A stretch of 64,000 nt of DNA from Cladorhizidae sp. MBARI D1340-BT2. Its lineage: Eukaryota > Porifera > Demospongiae > Poecilosclerida > Cladorhizidae. Shown one piece after another: positions 13,136 through 24,797 of this stretch (within the stretch, counting starts at the first letter, position 1; each line of letters opens with the position of its first letter). The notes under the pieces were generated by a model. The model worked only from the letters and a program-made list of their open reading frames with translations, was not told the origin of the DNA and searched no databases. Location of the stretch: contig JAQNBH010000133.1 of the NCBI GenBank assembly GCA_028752905.1, positions 1 to 64,000 of the forward strand, written 5' to 3'. Position numbers and translations under genes: made by a program.

Positions 13136-13690
13136 TTATAAATTGAGTTTCACTGGTGTCTTGACCACACGGCCAGAACGAGTCGAAATGGGAGGCTTGG
13201 TAAGGTTGAATCGTACTTGTTTTACATTCATCGGAGGGGATGTTGGCGATTGCAGGATAGGTTTCAGTTTGGGGTTCACTGGTCGAGTGTTCATGGGTGA
13301 GAATCTATCGGTTTCAGCAAGCGATCTACAGGGAATGAGACGAGATATTGAAACGGAATCCTCCCGTCCATTTATATCCAAAATGAAGTAATCCCGAGAG
13401 CGACTGATAACCCGATATGGTCCCTTATAAGGTCGCGTTAGAGGAGGGCGGACTTGATCCTGATGGACGAGGACGTGGGAGGCAGATCGGAGAGCCTCCA
13501 GTCCACGAGAAAATCCCTCGGATCCGTGGCGGGTGGCTGGTATGAACGACGATCCATAAGCATGACGGCGGACATCATCGACGAAAGCTGGGGATGGCGG
13601 GTCCATGGGTGTCGAGACGAGACTCCCTGGAAGTCGCAGGGGTTCACCGTAAACCGCCTCGGCAGCAGATGTCCCTAAACCTTCTTTAAC
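13136..13690 (-). pseudogene. Ty3/gypsy integrase C-terminal fragment
   Basis: On the minus strand the frame contains the typical integrase C-terminal region of Ty3/gypsy elements. A peptide with [12 protein letters not shown] is followed by VRPPLTRPYKGPYRVISR and FILDINGREDSVSISRLIP, the small SH3-like fold that follows the catalytic core and helps target integration. It ends at TAA (13136-13138) after VKTPVKLNL. The open frame extends to 13975, but only about 13136-13690 reads as integrase. The remainder is inverted protease sequence in a wrong frame. The integrase zinc finger and DDE core are absent, so it is a broken remnant oriented opposite to the neighbouring protease-RT. Confidence 0.8.
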
Positions 13691-13699
13691 AGTAGCTAT

Positions 13700-14075
13700 T
13701 AAAATCGGCTCCAAGAATGGGAAATGCGACATCGGCGATGATGAACTCCCATTTAAGGAGACGGGCGAAACCCAAGTCTCATCGTCAACCCACTCTAACC
13801 GTCCAACCTCGAGTTTGTTTTTTATCAAGGATCGGCGTTCTAGAACATCGTTTCTGGTGGACACGGGAGCGTCCGTTTCAATTATTCCACGCTCTTCGGT
13901 GTCCGCCTCCCTCTGCCGAACACTGTGCCCTATGGACAACACACTCACGGCCGCCAATGGCTCAAAGATCAACACGTACGGTTACCACCCGTTGACGTTG
14001 GATTTGGGTTTCGCCCGTCTCCTTAAATGGGAGTTCATCATCGCCGATGTCGCATTTCCCATTCTTGGAGCCGAT
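13700..14075. repeat. Inverted duplication of the protease segment
   Basis: The stretch 13700-13772 (containing GGGAAATGCGACATCGGCG) is the reverse complement of about 14005-14075 (CGCCGATGTCGCATTTCCC). It marks the point where the minus-strand integrase fragment meets the plus-strand protease-RT fragment. The arms are about 70 bp, separated by about 230 bp. This is a rearrangement junction rather than a terminal repeat. Confidence 0.8.
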
Positions 14076-14846
14076 TTTCTCCGTGCCCGGCGCCTACTGG
14101 TGGACCTGCAAGGCCGTCGACTACTTCGGGCAGAGGATCTAGCCTTATCCGCCAGTCTCACGCCTGCTGATGGTGTTATTGCTGCCGGCCTCGTTCCCAG
14201 TCGCAATGCGTCTCCTTGGGAGCGCCTTCTGGGCCGTTTCCGACCACTGCAGAATCCAGAGTTTCATGCCAGTACGCCGGTCAAGCACTCCGTTCGTCAC
14301 GTCATCCAAACCTCAGGTCAACCCTGCCACGCCAAAGCCCGCCGCCTTTCACCAGCTAAGATGAAAACCGCCAAAGAATACTTCGACCAACTACTTCAGC
14401 TTGGGATTGTCCGCCGTAGCAAGAGCGCTTTCGCTTCTCCGCTTCACATGGCCCCGAAGAAAGATGGCACATGGCGTCCTTGTGGAGATTATCGGAAGCT
14501 CAATGAACAAACGGTTCCCGACCGTTATCCACTTCCGCACATTCAAGACGTCGTCAGGGATTTGGATGACTGCTGCATTTTCTCAAAAATCGACCTAGTT
14601 AAGGCCTATCATCAAATCCCGATGGCAGAGGAGGATATTATGAAGACAGCCATTATCACGCCGTTTGGGTTGTTTGAGTACATCCGGACACCGTTTGGCC
14701 TTCGCAACGCCGGCCAAACATTTCAGCGTTTTATGGACGAAGTTGTGCGTGGTTTAGAAGGCGTGTTTGTTTATGTGGATGACATTTTAGTGGCCAGTAA
14801 GAACAAGAAGAACCATGAGCGTCACTTGTCTGCCCTTTTTACCCGA
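13815..14846 (+). pseudogene. Ty3/gypsy protease and reverse transcriptase, truncated
   Basis: The frame begins with a retropepsin-type protease: VDTGAS at residues 15-20 with catalytic Asp16, and the later ILGADF motif at about residue 83. A linker leads into reverse transcriptase: [15 protein letters not shown] at about 196, then [16 protein letters not shown], then [13 protein letters not shown] with Asp260, then [17 protein letters not shown], then YVDD at 320-323. At residue 344 (about 14846) it passes in frame into the 30-bp minisatellite, so the rest of RT, RNase H and integrase are absent. The open frame reaches 15818 only because 30 is a multiple of three. Gag-side sequence is also missing. 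No stop interrupts the protease-RT portion, so it is young but truncated. Confidence 0.88.
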
Positions 14847-15735
14847 CACGTGGGGACACTATTAGCAGGTGTGCTCCACGTGGGGACACTATTAGCAGGT
14901 GTGCTCCACGTGGGGACACTATTAGTAGGTGTGCTCCACGTGGGGCACGTGGGGACACTATTAGCAGGTGTGCTCCACGTGGGGACACTATTAGCAGGTG
15001 TGCTCCACGTGGGGACACTATTAGCAGGTGTGCTCCACGTGGGGACACTATTAGCAGGTGTGCTCCACGTGGGGACACTATTAGCAGGTGTGCTCCACGT
15101 GGGGACACTATTAGCAGGTGTGCTCCACGTGGGGACACTATTAGCAGGTGTGCTCCACGTGGGGACACTATTAGCAGGTGTGCTCCACGTGGGGACACTA
15201 TTAGCAGGTGTGCTCCACGTGGGGACACTATTAGCAGGTGTGCTCCACGTGGGGACACTATTAGCAGGTGTGCTCCATGTGGGGACACTATTAGCAGGTG
15301 TGCTCCACGTGGGGACACTATTAGCAGGTGTGCTCCACGTGGGGACACTATTAGCAGGTGTGCTCCACGTGGAGACATTATTAGCAGGTGTGCTCCACGT
15401 GGGGGCACTATTAGCAGGTGTGCTCCACGTGGGGACACTATTAGCAGGTATGCTCCACGTGGGGACACTATTAGCAGGTGTGCTCCACGCGGGGACACTA
15501 TTAGCAGGTATGCTCCACGTGGGGACACTATTAGCAGCTGTGCTCCACGTGGGGACACTATTAGCAGGTGTGCTCCACGCGGGGACACTATTAGCAGGTG
15601 TGCTCCACGTGGGGACACTATTAGCAGGTGTGCTCCACGTGGGGACACTATTAGCAGGTGTGCTCCATGTGTGGTCACTATTAGCAGGTGTGCTCCACGT
15701 GGGGTCACTATTAGCAGTGGTGTGCTCCATATGTG
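14847..15735. repeat. 30-bp CACGTG minisatellite, block 3 (about 29 copies), duplicate copy 1
   Basis: It has the same 30-bp unit as the earlier blocks and lies just downstream, in the gene's minus-strand sense, of the GCP3 exon donor at 15789. A partial unit near 14940 (GGGGCACGTGGGGACAC) marks a small internal deletion. The last unit decays as GTGCTCCATATGTGATAC. The corresponding block in duplicate copy 2 (43520-46123) has about 87 units. Confidence 0.95.
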
Positions 15736-15789
15736 ATACTACAAGAATTAGGTGTTCCAACTCCCTCCAAACCACACCCCTCTCCTCAC

Positions 15790-16062
15790 CTGCGCTGCTA
15801 GTTTGTCCCTTGAAGTAGCCAGCGCTTCTCTCCGCTCCAGTTCTTGAAGCCACACCCCCAGCAAGGTGGCCTGCTTGTGCTGGAACTGTATGATCAAGTC
15901 GTAGATAGCTCGGAGCTGAGTCAGCAGGGTCTGGGAGGTATCGTCTAACAGACACTGGCGGGTCACATGATCCAGGAAGTGGTCGTGCGCCTGTATCACC
16001 TGGTCCAAATCCATTGCCCCCTCAACTTTAGCGGGCAGCCCCGCCCAGCTGCACTCCAGCAC
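15790..16062 (-). pseudogene. TUBGCP3: GCP3-like exon (LECSW exon), duplicate copy 1
   Basis: The exon is 273 bp, 91 codons, phase 0 at both ends. It is bounded by an acceptor (CTCATTAG before GTGCTGGAG) and a donor (GCGCAG then GTGAGG). The peptide starts VLECSWAGLPAKVEG and contains AHDHFLDHVTRQCLLDD and LLTQLRAIYDLIIQFQ. This matches the conserved C-terminal GCP domain of gamma-tubulin complex component 3, the part of the gamma-tubulin ring complex that nucleates microtubules at centrosomes. This exon alone has no stop. The gene copy is judged a pseudogene because other exons carry a stop or are missing. No exon for the final part of GCP3 is seen downstream, where the 30-bp array and retroelement lie. 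Confidence 0.85.
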
Positions 16063-16079
16063 CTAATGAGAAGTTACTG

Positions 16080-16155
16080 TCAGCTGGAGCTGCTAATTAA
16101 CATGCACACACACACACACACGTACATGTATATGTGTACAGTATGTATGTGTGTA
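16080..16155. repeat. (CA)n and TATGTG simple repeat
   Basis: A short CA dinucleotide run followed by ACGTACATGTATATGTGTAC lies in the intron upstream of the LECSW exon. The same run occurs in copy 2 at 46497-46550 with one or two base differences. Confidence 0.85.
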
Positions 16156-16267
16156 TAGCACAAACTTGTTGAAGCCTCGCAATCTTTAGCTTCAACTGTC
16201 TCTAGTTGTTCGTAATATTCTTAGTATGTTTTTGTTGCTTATTTGTAGGGCCTATCCACAACCTTCA

Positions 16268-18690
16268 GAAGAGCAGGGCCACAGCCTATGAAGTTCTACT
16301 AGTGCAGGGCCACTGCCTATGAAGTTCTACTAGTGCAGGGCCACTGCCTATGAAGTTCTAGTAGTGCAGGGCCACAGCCTATGAAGTTCTAGTAGTGCAG
16401 GGCCACAGCCTATGAAGTTCTAGTAGTGCAGGGCCACAGCCTATGAAGTTCTAGTAGTGCAGGGCCACAGCCTATGAAGTTCTAGTAGTGCAGGGCCACT
16501 GCCTATGAAGTTCTAGTAGTGCAGGGCCACTGCATATGAAGTTCTAGTAGTGCAGGGCCACTGCCTATGAAGTTCTAGTAGTGCAGGGCCACTGCCTATG
16601 AAGTTCTAGTAGTGCAGGGCTACTGCCTATGAAGTTCTAGTAGTGCAGGGCCACTGCCTATGAAGTTCTAGAAGTGCAGGGCCACAGCCTATGAAGTTCT
16701 AGTAGTGCAGGGCCACAGCCTATGAAGTTCTAGTAGTGCAGGGCCACAGCCTATGAAGTTCTAGTAGTGCAGGGCCACTGCCTATGAAGTTCTAGTAGTG
16801 CAGGGCCACAGCCTATGAAGTTCTAGTAGTGCAGGGCCACTGCCTATGAAGTTCTAGTAGTGCAGGGCCACAGCCTATGAAGTTCTAGTAGTGCAGGGCC
16901 ACAGCCTATGAAGTTCTAGTAGTGCAGGGCCACAGCCTATGAAGTTCTAGTAGTGCAGGGCTACTGCCTATGAAGTTCTAGTAGTGCAGGGCCACAGCCT
17001 ATGAAGTTCTAGTAGTGCAGGGCCACAGCCTATGAAGTTCTAGTAGTGCAGGGCCACAGCCTATGAAGTTCTAGTAGTGCAGGGCCACAGCCTATGAAGT
17101 TCTAGTAGTGCAGGGCCACAGCCTATGAAGTTCTAGTAGTGCAGGGCCACTGCCTATGAAGTTCTAGTAGTGCAGGGCCACAGCCTATGAAGTTCTAGTA
17201 GTGCAGGGCCACAGCCTATGAAGTTCTAGTAGTGCAGGGCCACAGCCTATGAAGTTCTAGTAGTGCAGGGCCACAGCCTATGAAGTTCTAGTAGTGCAGG
17301 GCCACTGCCTATGAAGTTCTAGTAGTGCAGGGCCACAGCCTATGAAGTTCTAGTAGTGCAGGGCTACTGCCTATGAAGTTCTAGTAGTGCAGGGCCACAG
17401 CCTATGAAGTTCTAGTAGTGCAGGGCCACAGCCTATGAAGTTCTAGTAGTGCAGGGCCACAGCCTATGAAGTTCTAGTAGTGCAGGGCCACAGCCTATGA
17501 AGTTCTAGTAGTGCAGGGCCACTGCCTATGAAGTTCTAGTAGTGCAGGGCCACAGCCTATGAAGTTCTAGTAGTGCAGGGCCACTGCCTATGAAGTTCTA
17601 GTAGTGCAGGGCCACAGCCTATGAAGTTCTAGTAGTGCAGGGCCACTGCCTATGAAGTTCTAGTAGTGCATGGCCACTGCCTATGAAGTTCTAGTAGTGC
17701 AGGGCCACAGCCTATGAAGTTCTAGTAGTGCAGGGCTACTGCCTATGAAGTTCTAGTAGTGCAGGGCCACAGCCTATGAAGTTCTAGTAGTGCAGGGCTA
17801 CTGCCTATGAAGTTCTAGTAGTGCAGGGCCACAGCCTATGAAGTTCTAGTAGTGCAGGGCCACTGCCTATGAAGTTCTAGTAGTGCAGGGCCACAGCCTA
17901 TGAAGTTCTAGTAGTGCAGGGCCACAGCCTATGAAGTTCTAGTAGTGCAGGGCCACTGCCTATGAAGTTCTAGTAGTGCAGGGCCACAGCCTATGAAGTT
18001 CTAGTAGTGCAGGGCCACTGCCTATGAAGTTCTAGTAGTGCTGGGCTACTGCCTATGAAGTTCTAGTAGTGCAGGGCTACTGCCTATGAAGTTCTAGTAG
18101 TGCAGGGCCACAGCCTATGAAGTTCTAGTAGTGCAGGGCCACTGCCTATGAAGTTCTAGCAGTGCAGGGCTACTGCCTATGAAGTTCTAGTAGTGCAGGG
18201 CCACAGCCTATGAAGTTCTAGTAGTGCAGGGCCACTGCCTATGAAGTTCTAGTAGTGCAGGGCTACTGCCTATGAAGTTCTAGTAGTGCATGGCCACTGC
18301 CTATGAAGTTCTAGTAGTGCAGGGCCACTGCCTATGAAGTTCTAGTAGTGCAGGGCTACTGCCTATGAAGTTCTAGTAGTGCAGGGCCACTGCCTATGAA
18401 GTTCTAGTAGTGCAGGGCTACTGCCTATGAAGTTCTAGTAGTGCAGGGCTACTGCCTATGAAGTTCTAGTAGTGCAGGGCCACTGCCTATGAAGTTCTAG
18501 TAGTGCAGGGCTACTGCCTATGAAGTTCTAGTAGTGCAGGGCCACTGCCTATGAAGTTCTAGTAGTGCAGGGCCACAGCCTATGAAGTTCTAGTAGTGCA
18601 GGGCCACTGCCTATGAAGTTCTACTAGTGCAGGGCCAAGGCCTATGAAGTTCTAGCAGTGCATGGCCATGGCCTAGGCTTCTATTCTGTG
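16268..18690. repeat. 31-bp intronic minisatellite, about 78 copies, copy 1
   Basis: The unit reads GCCTATGAAGTTCTAGTAG then TGCAGGGCCACA, 31 bp. Variants are CCACAG, CCACTG and CTACTG. The array starts near CAGAAGAGCAGGGCC and ends at GGCCATGGCCTAGG. It fills an intron of the GCP3-like gene. In copy 2 the same intron position has only about 33 copies (46662-47685). Confidence 0.96.
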
Positions 18691-19228
18691 AAGGCCGCCA
18701 ACAGCGAGCCTGTTGCAAGAATTGTGCTCATCATTGCTAGAGTAAAAGAATTTTTTTCGCCATGTGGGATGTCCAAATAGTTCCATAGAGAACCTGTTTC
18801 AGAGGAAAAAGTCAAACGCTTGAATGGCCACCGCTAGTTCCTTCTACATAGTTCCCCTCCAGACACTTGCCTAGAGAGACCCAGAGAACCTTCTTGCTCG
18901 GTCTAGTGCAAGAATGAACGCCATCTGTGACTAGCGGTGAGATTTGGTTCCAATCTCTCAGACTCAAAGAATTATGCAAAAAGTAATTTTTCCTGGATTA
19001 TTTAGCAATAGTGTTTAGTATGCACCTATTCTCAGGTAGTCGTTAGCAGTGTGGCACTGACAACCAGCTCACCACATGCACACAACACACACTCACACAC
19101 ATGTTCATGTATAATGCATGTGTCACACGTCAGCCACACATGCACACCCTCCACATCACGCATCTGCACCACTAATAGTGCCATCAAAACAGGCACTGCA
19201 ATTCTCCTTAACCTGTTCAAGCAAGCCT
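18691..19228. other. Unique intronic DNA, copy 1
   Basis: This is non-repetitive intron sequence almost identical to copy 2 at 47686-48227. An open frame on either strand (such as the minus-strand peptide with NRLRRIAVPVLMALL) has no recognisable domain and is probably chance. At about 19226 the sequence jumps to DNA that in copy 2 lies at about 51652, so copy 1 lacks about 3.4 kb including two GCP3 exons. Confidence 0.75.
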
Positions 19229-22200
19229 GTGGAGTCACTCAGACACATCCAGCAACATCAGTCACTCAGACACATCCAGCAACATCAGTCACTCAGACAC
19301 ATCCAGCAACATCAGTCACTCAGACACATCCAGCAACATCAGTCACTCAGACACACCCAGCAACATCAGCACTCAGACACATCCAGCAACATCAGTCACT
19401 CAGACACATCCAGCAACATCAGTCACTCAGACACATCCAGCAACATCAGTTACTCAGACACATCCAGCAAGATCTGTCACTCAGACACATCCAGCAACAT
19501 CAGTCACTCAGACACATCCAGCAACATCAGTCACTCAGACATATCCAGCAACATCAGTCACTCAGACACATCCAACAACATCAGTCACTCAGACACACCC
19601 AGCAACATCAGCACTCAGACACATCCAGCAACATCAGTCACTCAGACACATCCAGCAACATCAGTCACTCAGACACATCCAGCAACATCAGTTATTCAGA
19701 CACATCCAGCAACATCAGTCACTCAGACACATCCAGCAACATCTGTCACTCAGACACATCTGGACAGCAACATCAGTCACTCAGACACAACCAGCAACAT
19801 CAGTCACTCAGACACATCCAGCAACATCAGTCACTCAGACACATCCAGCAACATCAGTCACTCAGACACATCCAGCAACATCAGTCACTCAGACACATCC
19901 AGCAACATCAGTCAATCAGACACATCCAGCAACATCAGTCACTCAGACACATCCAGCAACATCAGTCACTCAGACACATCCAGCAACATCAGTCACTCAG
20001 ACACATCCAGCAACATCAGTCACTCAGACACATCCAGCAACATCAGTCACTCAGACACATCCAGCAACATCAGTCACTCAGACAAATCCAGCAACATCAG
20101 TCACTCAGACACATCCAGCAACATCAGTCACTCAGACACATCCAGCAACATCAGTCAATCAGACACATCCAGCAACATCAGTCACTCAGACACATCCAGC
20201 AACATCAGTCACTCAGACACATCCAGCAACATCAGTCACTCAGACACATCCAGCAACATCACTCACTCAGACACATCCAGCAACATCAGTCACTCAGACA
20301 CATCCAGCAACATCAGTCACTCAGACACATCCAGCAACATCAGTCACTCAGACAGATCCTGCAACATCAGTCACTCAGACACATCCAGCAACATCAGTCA
20401 CTCAGACACATCCAGCAACATCAGTCACTCAGACACATCCAGAAACATCAGTCACTCAGACACATCCAGCAACATCAGTCACTCAGACACATCCAGCAAC
20501 ATCAGTCACTCAGCAACATCCAGCAACATCAGTCACTCAGACACATCCAGCAACATCAGTCACTCAGACACATCCAGCAACATCAGTCACTCAGACACAT
20601 CCAGCAACATCAGTCACTCAGACACATCCAGCAACATCAGTCACTCAGACACATCCAGCAACATCAGTCACTCAGACACATCCAGCAACATCAGTCACTC
20701 AGACACATCCAGCAACATCAGTCACTCAGACACATCCAGCAACATCAGTCACTCAGACACACCCAGCAACATCTGTCACTCAGACACATCCAGCAACATC
20801 AGTCACTCAGACACATCCAGCAACATCAGTCACTCAGACACACCCAGCAACATCAATCACTCAAGACACATCCAGCAACATCAGTCACTCAGACATACCC
20901 AGCAACATCAGTCACTCAGACACATCCAGCAACATCAGTCACTCAGACACATCCAGCAACATCAGTCACTCAGCAACATCCAGCAACATCAGTCACTCAG
21001 ACACATCCAGCAACATCACTCACTCAGACACATCCAGCAACATCAGTCACTCAGACACATCCAGCAACATCAGTCACTCAGACACATCCTGCAACATCAG
21101 TCACTCAGACACACCCAGCAACATCACTCACTCAGACACATCCAGCAACATCAGTCACTCAGACACATCCAGCAACATCAGTCACTCAGACACATCCAGC
21201 AACATCAGCACTCAGACACACCCAGCAACATCAGTCACTCAGACACATCCAGCAACATCAGTCACTCAGACACACCCAGCAACATCAGTCACTCAGACAC
21301 ATCCAGCAACATCAGTCACTCAGACACACCCAGCAACATCAGTCACTCAGACACATCCAGCAACATCAGTCACTCAGACACATCCAGCAACATCAGTCAC
21401 TCAGACATATCCAGCAACATCAGTCACTCAGACATATCCAGCAACATCAGTCACTCAGACACACCCAGCAACATCAGTCACTCAGACACATCCAGCAACA
21501 TCAGTCACTCAGACACACCCAGCAACATCAGTCACTCAGACACATCCAGCAACATCAGTTACTCAGACACATCCAGCAACATCAGTCACTCAGACACATC
21601 CAGCAACATCAGTCACTCAGACACATCCAGCAACATCAGTTACTCAGACACATCCAGCAACATCAGTCACTCAGACACATCCAGCAACATCAGTCACTCA
21701 GACACATCCAGCAACATCAGTCACTCAGACACATCCAGCAACATCAGTCACTCAGACATATCCAGCAACATCACTCACTCAGACACATCCAGCAACATCA
21801 GTCACTCAGACACATCCAGCAACATCAGTCACTCAGACACATCCAGCAACATCAGTCACTCAGACACATCCAGCAACATCAGTCACTCAGACACATCCAG
21901 CAACATCAGTCACTCAGACACATCCAGCAACATCAGTCACTCAGAGACATCCAGCAACATCAGTCACTCAGACACATCCAGCAACATCAGTCACTCAGAC
22001 ACATCCAGCAACATCAGTTACTCAGACACATCCAGCAACATCAGTTACTCAGACATATCCAGCAACATCAGTCACTCAGACATATCCAGCAACATCAGTC
22101 ACTCAGACACACCCAGCAACATCAGTCACTCAGACACATCCAGCAACATCAGTCACTCAGACACATCCAGCAACATCAGTTACTCAGACACATCCAGCAA

Positions 22201-22345
22201 CATCAGTCACTCAGTCACATCCAGCAACATCAGTCACTCAGACACATCCAGCAACATCAGTCACTCAGACACATCCAGCAATATCAGTCACTCAGACACA
22301 CCCAGCAACATCAGTCACTCAGCAACATCCAGCAACATCACAGCA
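19229..22345. repeat. 27-bp intronic minisatellite, about 115 copies, copy 1
   Basis: The unit is CACTCAGACACATCCAGC followed by AACATCAGT, 27 bp. Common variants are CACCC for CATCC, GTTACT for GTCACT, and ATATCC for ACATCC. Because the unit is nine codons long, plus-strand frames stay open for more than 1,000 codons (repeats of HSDTSSNIS or SLRHIQQHQ). Nothing supports translation, since the array sits in an intron of a minus-strand gene. The corresponding array in copy 2 is 51655-54120. Confidence 0.96.
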
Positions 22346-22461
22346 TATTGGGTGCTTGCTACATGCACTAGCCTAATCCTACACCACTGAGAACAGAACG
22401 TATTGGAAGCTAGGTACGTGGAAGGCGTTGCATACTTGTCAGAGGTGTGGTATACACTTAT

Positions 22462-22663
22462 GGTGCCAATTGGTCCGTCAACATGATGACGACTGAAGAC
22501 ATCCCAGCCCACATCTCCAGGACTGAGGTGAAGGGTACGAACGTACAGACGCTGCAGAGACTCCGACCAATCATATTGAGCAGTTGTTGCACGCACAGCC
22601 GCCTAGAGGGTGCCAGTGAGGTTGTGCAGATACAGGGACGAGGCAGGTTTGTCCAGTTCTGGA
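22462..22663 (-). pseudogene. TUBGCP3: GCP3-like exon (SPGD exon) with internal stop, copy 1
   Basis: The exon is 202 bp, with acceptor CACCCATAG before TCCAGAACTGG. The peptide reads PELDKPASSLYLHNLTGTL, then TAG at 22603-22605, then AAVRATTAQYDWSESLQRL and SPGDVGWDVFSRHHVDGPIGT. Both halves are in one frame and match a single continuous stretch of animal GCP3, where the stop position is normally Glu. The donor side reads GGCACC then ATAAGTG instead of GTAAGT. A joined protein would continue in frame into the VFTGEAM exon preserved only in copy 2. The same stop and donor occur in copy 2, so both changes predate the duplication or are functional oddities. This is a strong family match, and the pseudogene status is inferred. 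Confidence 0.85.
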
Positions 22664-22759
22664 CTATGGGTGGAGGAGAGGAGAAGAGAGGCACAGTGCA
22701 TGTGTGAGAGGCAACATCGTGTGCTGACATTACATCACACAATAACAAATAATACAAAC

Positions 22760-24559
22760 TGGTAAGCTAAGCATGTGTCTACCACACAGCTGGTGGCTAA
22801 GCATGTGTCTACCACACAGCTGGTGGCTAAGCATGTGTCTACCACACAGCTGGTGGCTAAGCATGTGTCTACCACACAGCTGGTAGCTAAGCATGTGTCT
22901 ACCACACAGCTGGTAACTAAGCATGTGTCTACCACACAGCTGGTGGCTAAGCATGTGTCTACCACACAGCTGGTAGCTAAGCATGTGTCTACCACACAGC
23001 TGGTAGCTAAGCATGTGTCTACCACACAGCTGGTAGCTAAGCATGTGTCCACCACACAGCTGGTAGCTAAGCATGTGTCTACCACACAGCTGGTGGCTAA
23101 GCATGTGTCTACCACACAGCTGGTAGCTAAGCATGTGTCTACCACACAGCTGGTGGCTAAGCATGTGTCTACCACACAGCTGGTGGCTAAGCATGTGTCC
23201 ACCACACAGCTGGTAGCTAAGCATGTGTCTACCACACAGCTGGTGGCTAAGCATGTGTCTACCACACAGCTGGTGGCTAAGCATGTGTCTACCACACAGC
23301 TGGTGGCTAAGCATGTGTCTACCACACAGCTGGTGGCTAAGCATGTGTCTACCACACAGCTGGTGGCTAAGCATGTGTCCACCACACAGCTGGTAGCTAA
23401 GCATGTGTCTACCACACAGCTGGTGGCTAAGCATGTGTCTACCACACAGCTGGTAGCTAAGCATGTGTCTACCACACAGCTGGTAGCTAAGCATGTGTCT
23501 ACCACACAGCTGGTAGCTAAGCATGTGTCTAGCACACAGCTGGTGGCTAAGCATGTGTCTACCACACAGCTGGTAGCTAAGCATGTGTCTAGCACACAGC
23601 TGGTAGCTAAGCATGTGTCTACCACACAGCTGGTGGCTAAGCATGTGTCTACCACACAGCTGGTGGCTAAGCATGTGTCCACCACACAGCTGGTAGCTAA
23701 GCATGTGTCTACCACACAGCTGGTGGCTAAGCATGTGTCTACCACACAGCTGGTGGCTAAGCATGTGTCTACCACACAGCTGGTGGCTAAGCATGTGTCT
23801 AGCACACAGCTGGTGGCTAAGCATGTGTCTACCACACAGCTGGTAGCTAAGCATGTGTCCACCACACAGCTGGTAGCTAAGCATGTGTCTACCACACAGC
23901 TGGTAGCTAAGCATGTGTCTACCACACAGCTGGTAGCTAAGCATGTGTCCACCACACAGCTGGTGGCTAAGCATGTGTCTAGCACACAGCTGGTAGCTAA
24001 GCATGTGTCTACCACACAGCTGGTAGCTAAGCATGTGTCTACCACACAGCTGGTAGCTAAGCATGTGTCCACCACACAGCTGGTAGCTAAGCATGTGTCT
24101 ACCACACAGCTGGTGGCTAAGCATGTGTCTACCACACAGCTGGTAGCTAAGCATGTGTCCACCACACAGCTGGTGGCTAAGCATGTGTCTAGCACACAGC
24201 TGGTAGCTAAGCATGTGTCTACCACACAGCTGGTAGCTAAGCATGTGTCTACCACACAGCTGGTGGCTAAGCATGTGTCTACCACACAGCTGGTAGCTAA
24301 GCATGTGTCTACCACACAGCTGGTGGCTAAGCATGTGTCTACCACACAGCTGGTAGCTAAGCATGTGTCTACCACACAGCTGGTAGCTAAGCATGTGTCT
24401 AGCACACAGCTGGTAGCTAAGCATGTGTCTACCACACAGCTGGTAGCTAAGCATGTGTCTACCACACAGCTGGTAGCTAAGCATGTGTCTACCACACAGC
24501 TGGTAGCTAAGCATGTGTCTAGCACACAGCTGGTAGCTAAGCATGTGTCTAGCACACAG
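22760..24559. repeat. 30-bp intronic minisatellite (CTAAGCATGTG family), about 60 copies, copy 1 only
   Basis: The unit is AGCTAAGCATGTGTC followed by TACCACACAGCTGGT, 30 bp, with variants GGCTAAG and TAGCACAC. It is very regular, with almost no indels over 1.8 kb. In copy 2 the matching position (54545-54573) has a single unit. Long open frames on both strands are repeat artefacts. Confidence 0.96.
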
Positions 24560-24650
24560 ACATTGTCCAAGCCCTAACCCTAGTCATTGTCCAAACCTAA
24601 CCTTAGTCATTGCATTCGGACATATATACATATATATATATAATATACAT
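24560..24650. repeat. Unexpanded 24-bp units and (TA)n run, copy 1
   Basis: About two copies of CATTGTCCAAGCCCTAACC with CTAGT lie here, followed by CATTGCATTCGGACAT and a TATA run. This is the seed of the 24-bp array that has about 131 copies at the corresponding position of copy 2. Confidence 0.85.
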
Positions 24651-24797
24651 AGTAACACACTGACCACACCTCTTCATCCAAGTCTTATACGCTGACATAC
24701 ACACAGAGAAATGTGCCCCTCCCTCCCCATACGGACCTCCACCTCAAGCAAAGTGTACCAAGGGGACGTGTGTAAAGTATTTCTGGCGTGTGCTCAC

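Noticed and set aside
13454..13995. Short plus-strand frames opposite the integrase fragment
   Set aside because: They are antisense shadows of the integrase tail and the inverted protease segment.
19032..19238. Minus-strand peptide with NRLRRIAVPVLMALLVVQ, found in both copies, as a GCP3 exon
   Set aside because: It does not match any GCP3 segment, the conserved neighbours already join in phase without it, and its conservation is explained by recent duplication.
19051..22390. Open frames of about 1,100 codons on the plus strand, read as a repetitive secreted or structural protein
   Set aside because: They exist only because the 27-bp unit is a multiple of three. Two plus-strand frames stay open over the same stretch. 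The array lies in an intron of a minus-strand gene, and the copy 2 array has broken frames.
22730..24577. Open frames of about 600 codons on both strands (MLSYQLCGRH, CLATSCVVDT and VSTTQLVAKH repeats)
   Set aside because: A 30-bp array artefact: three frames are open at once, and copy 2 has only one unit.
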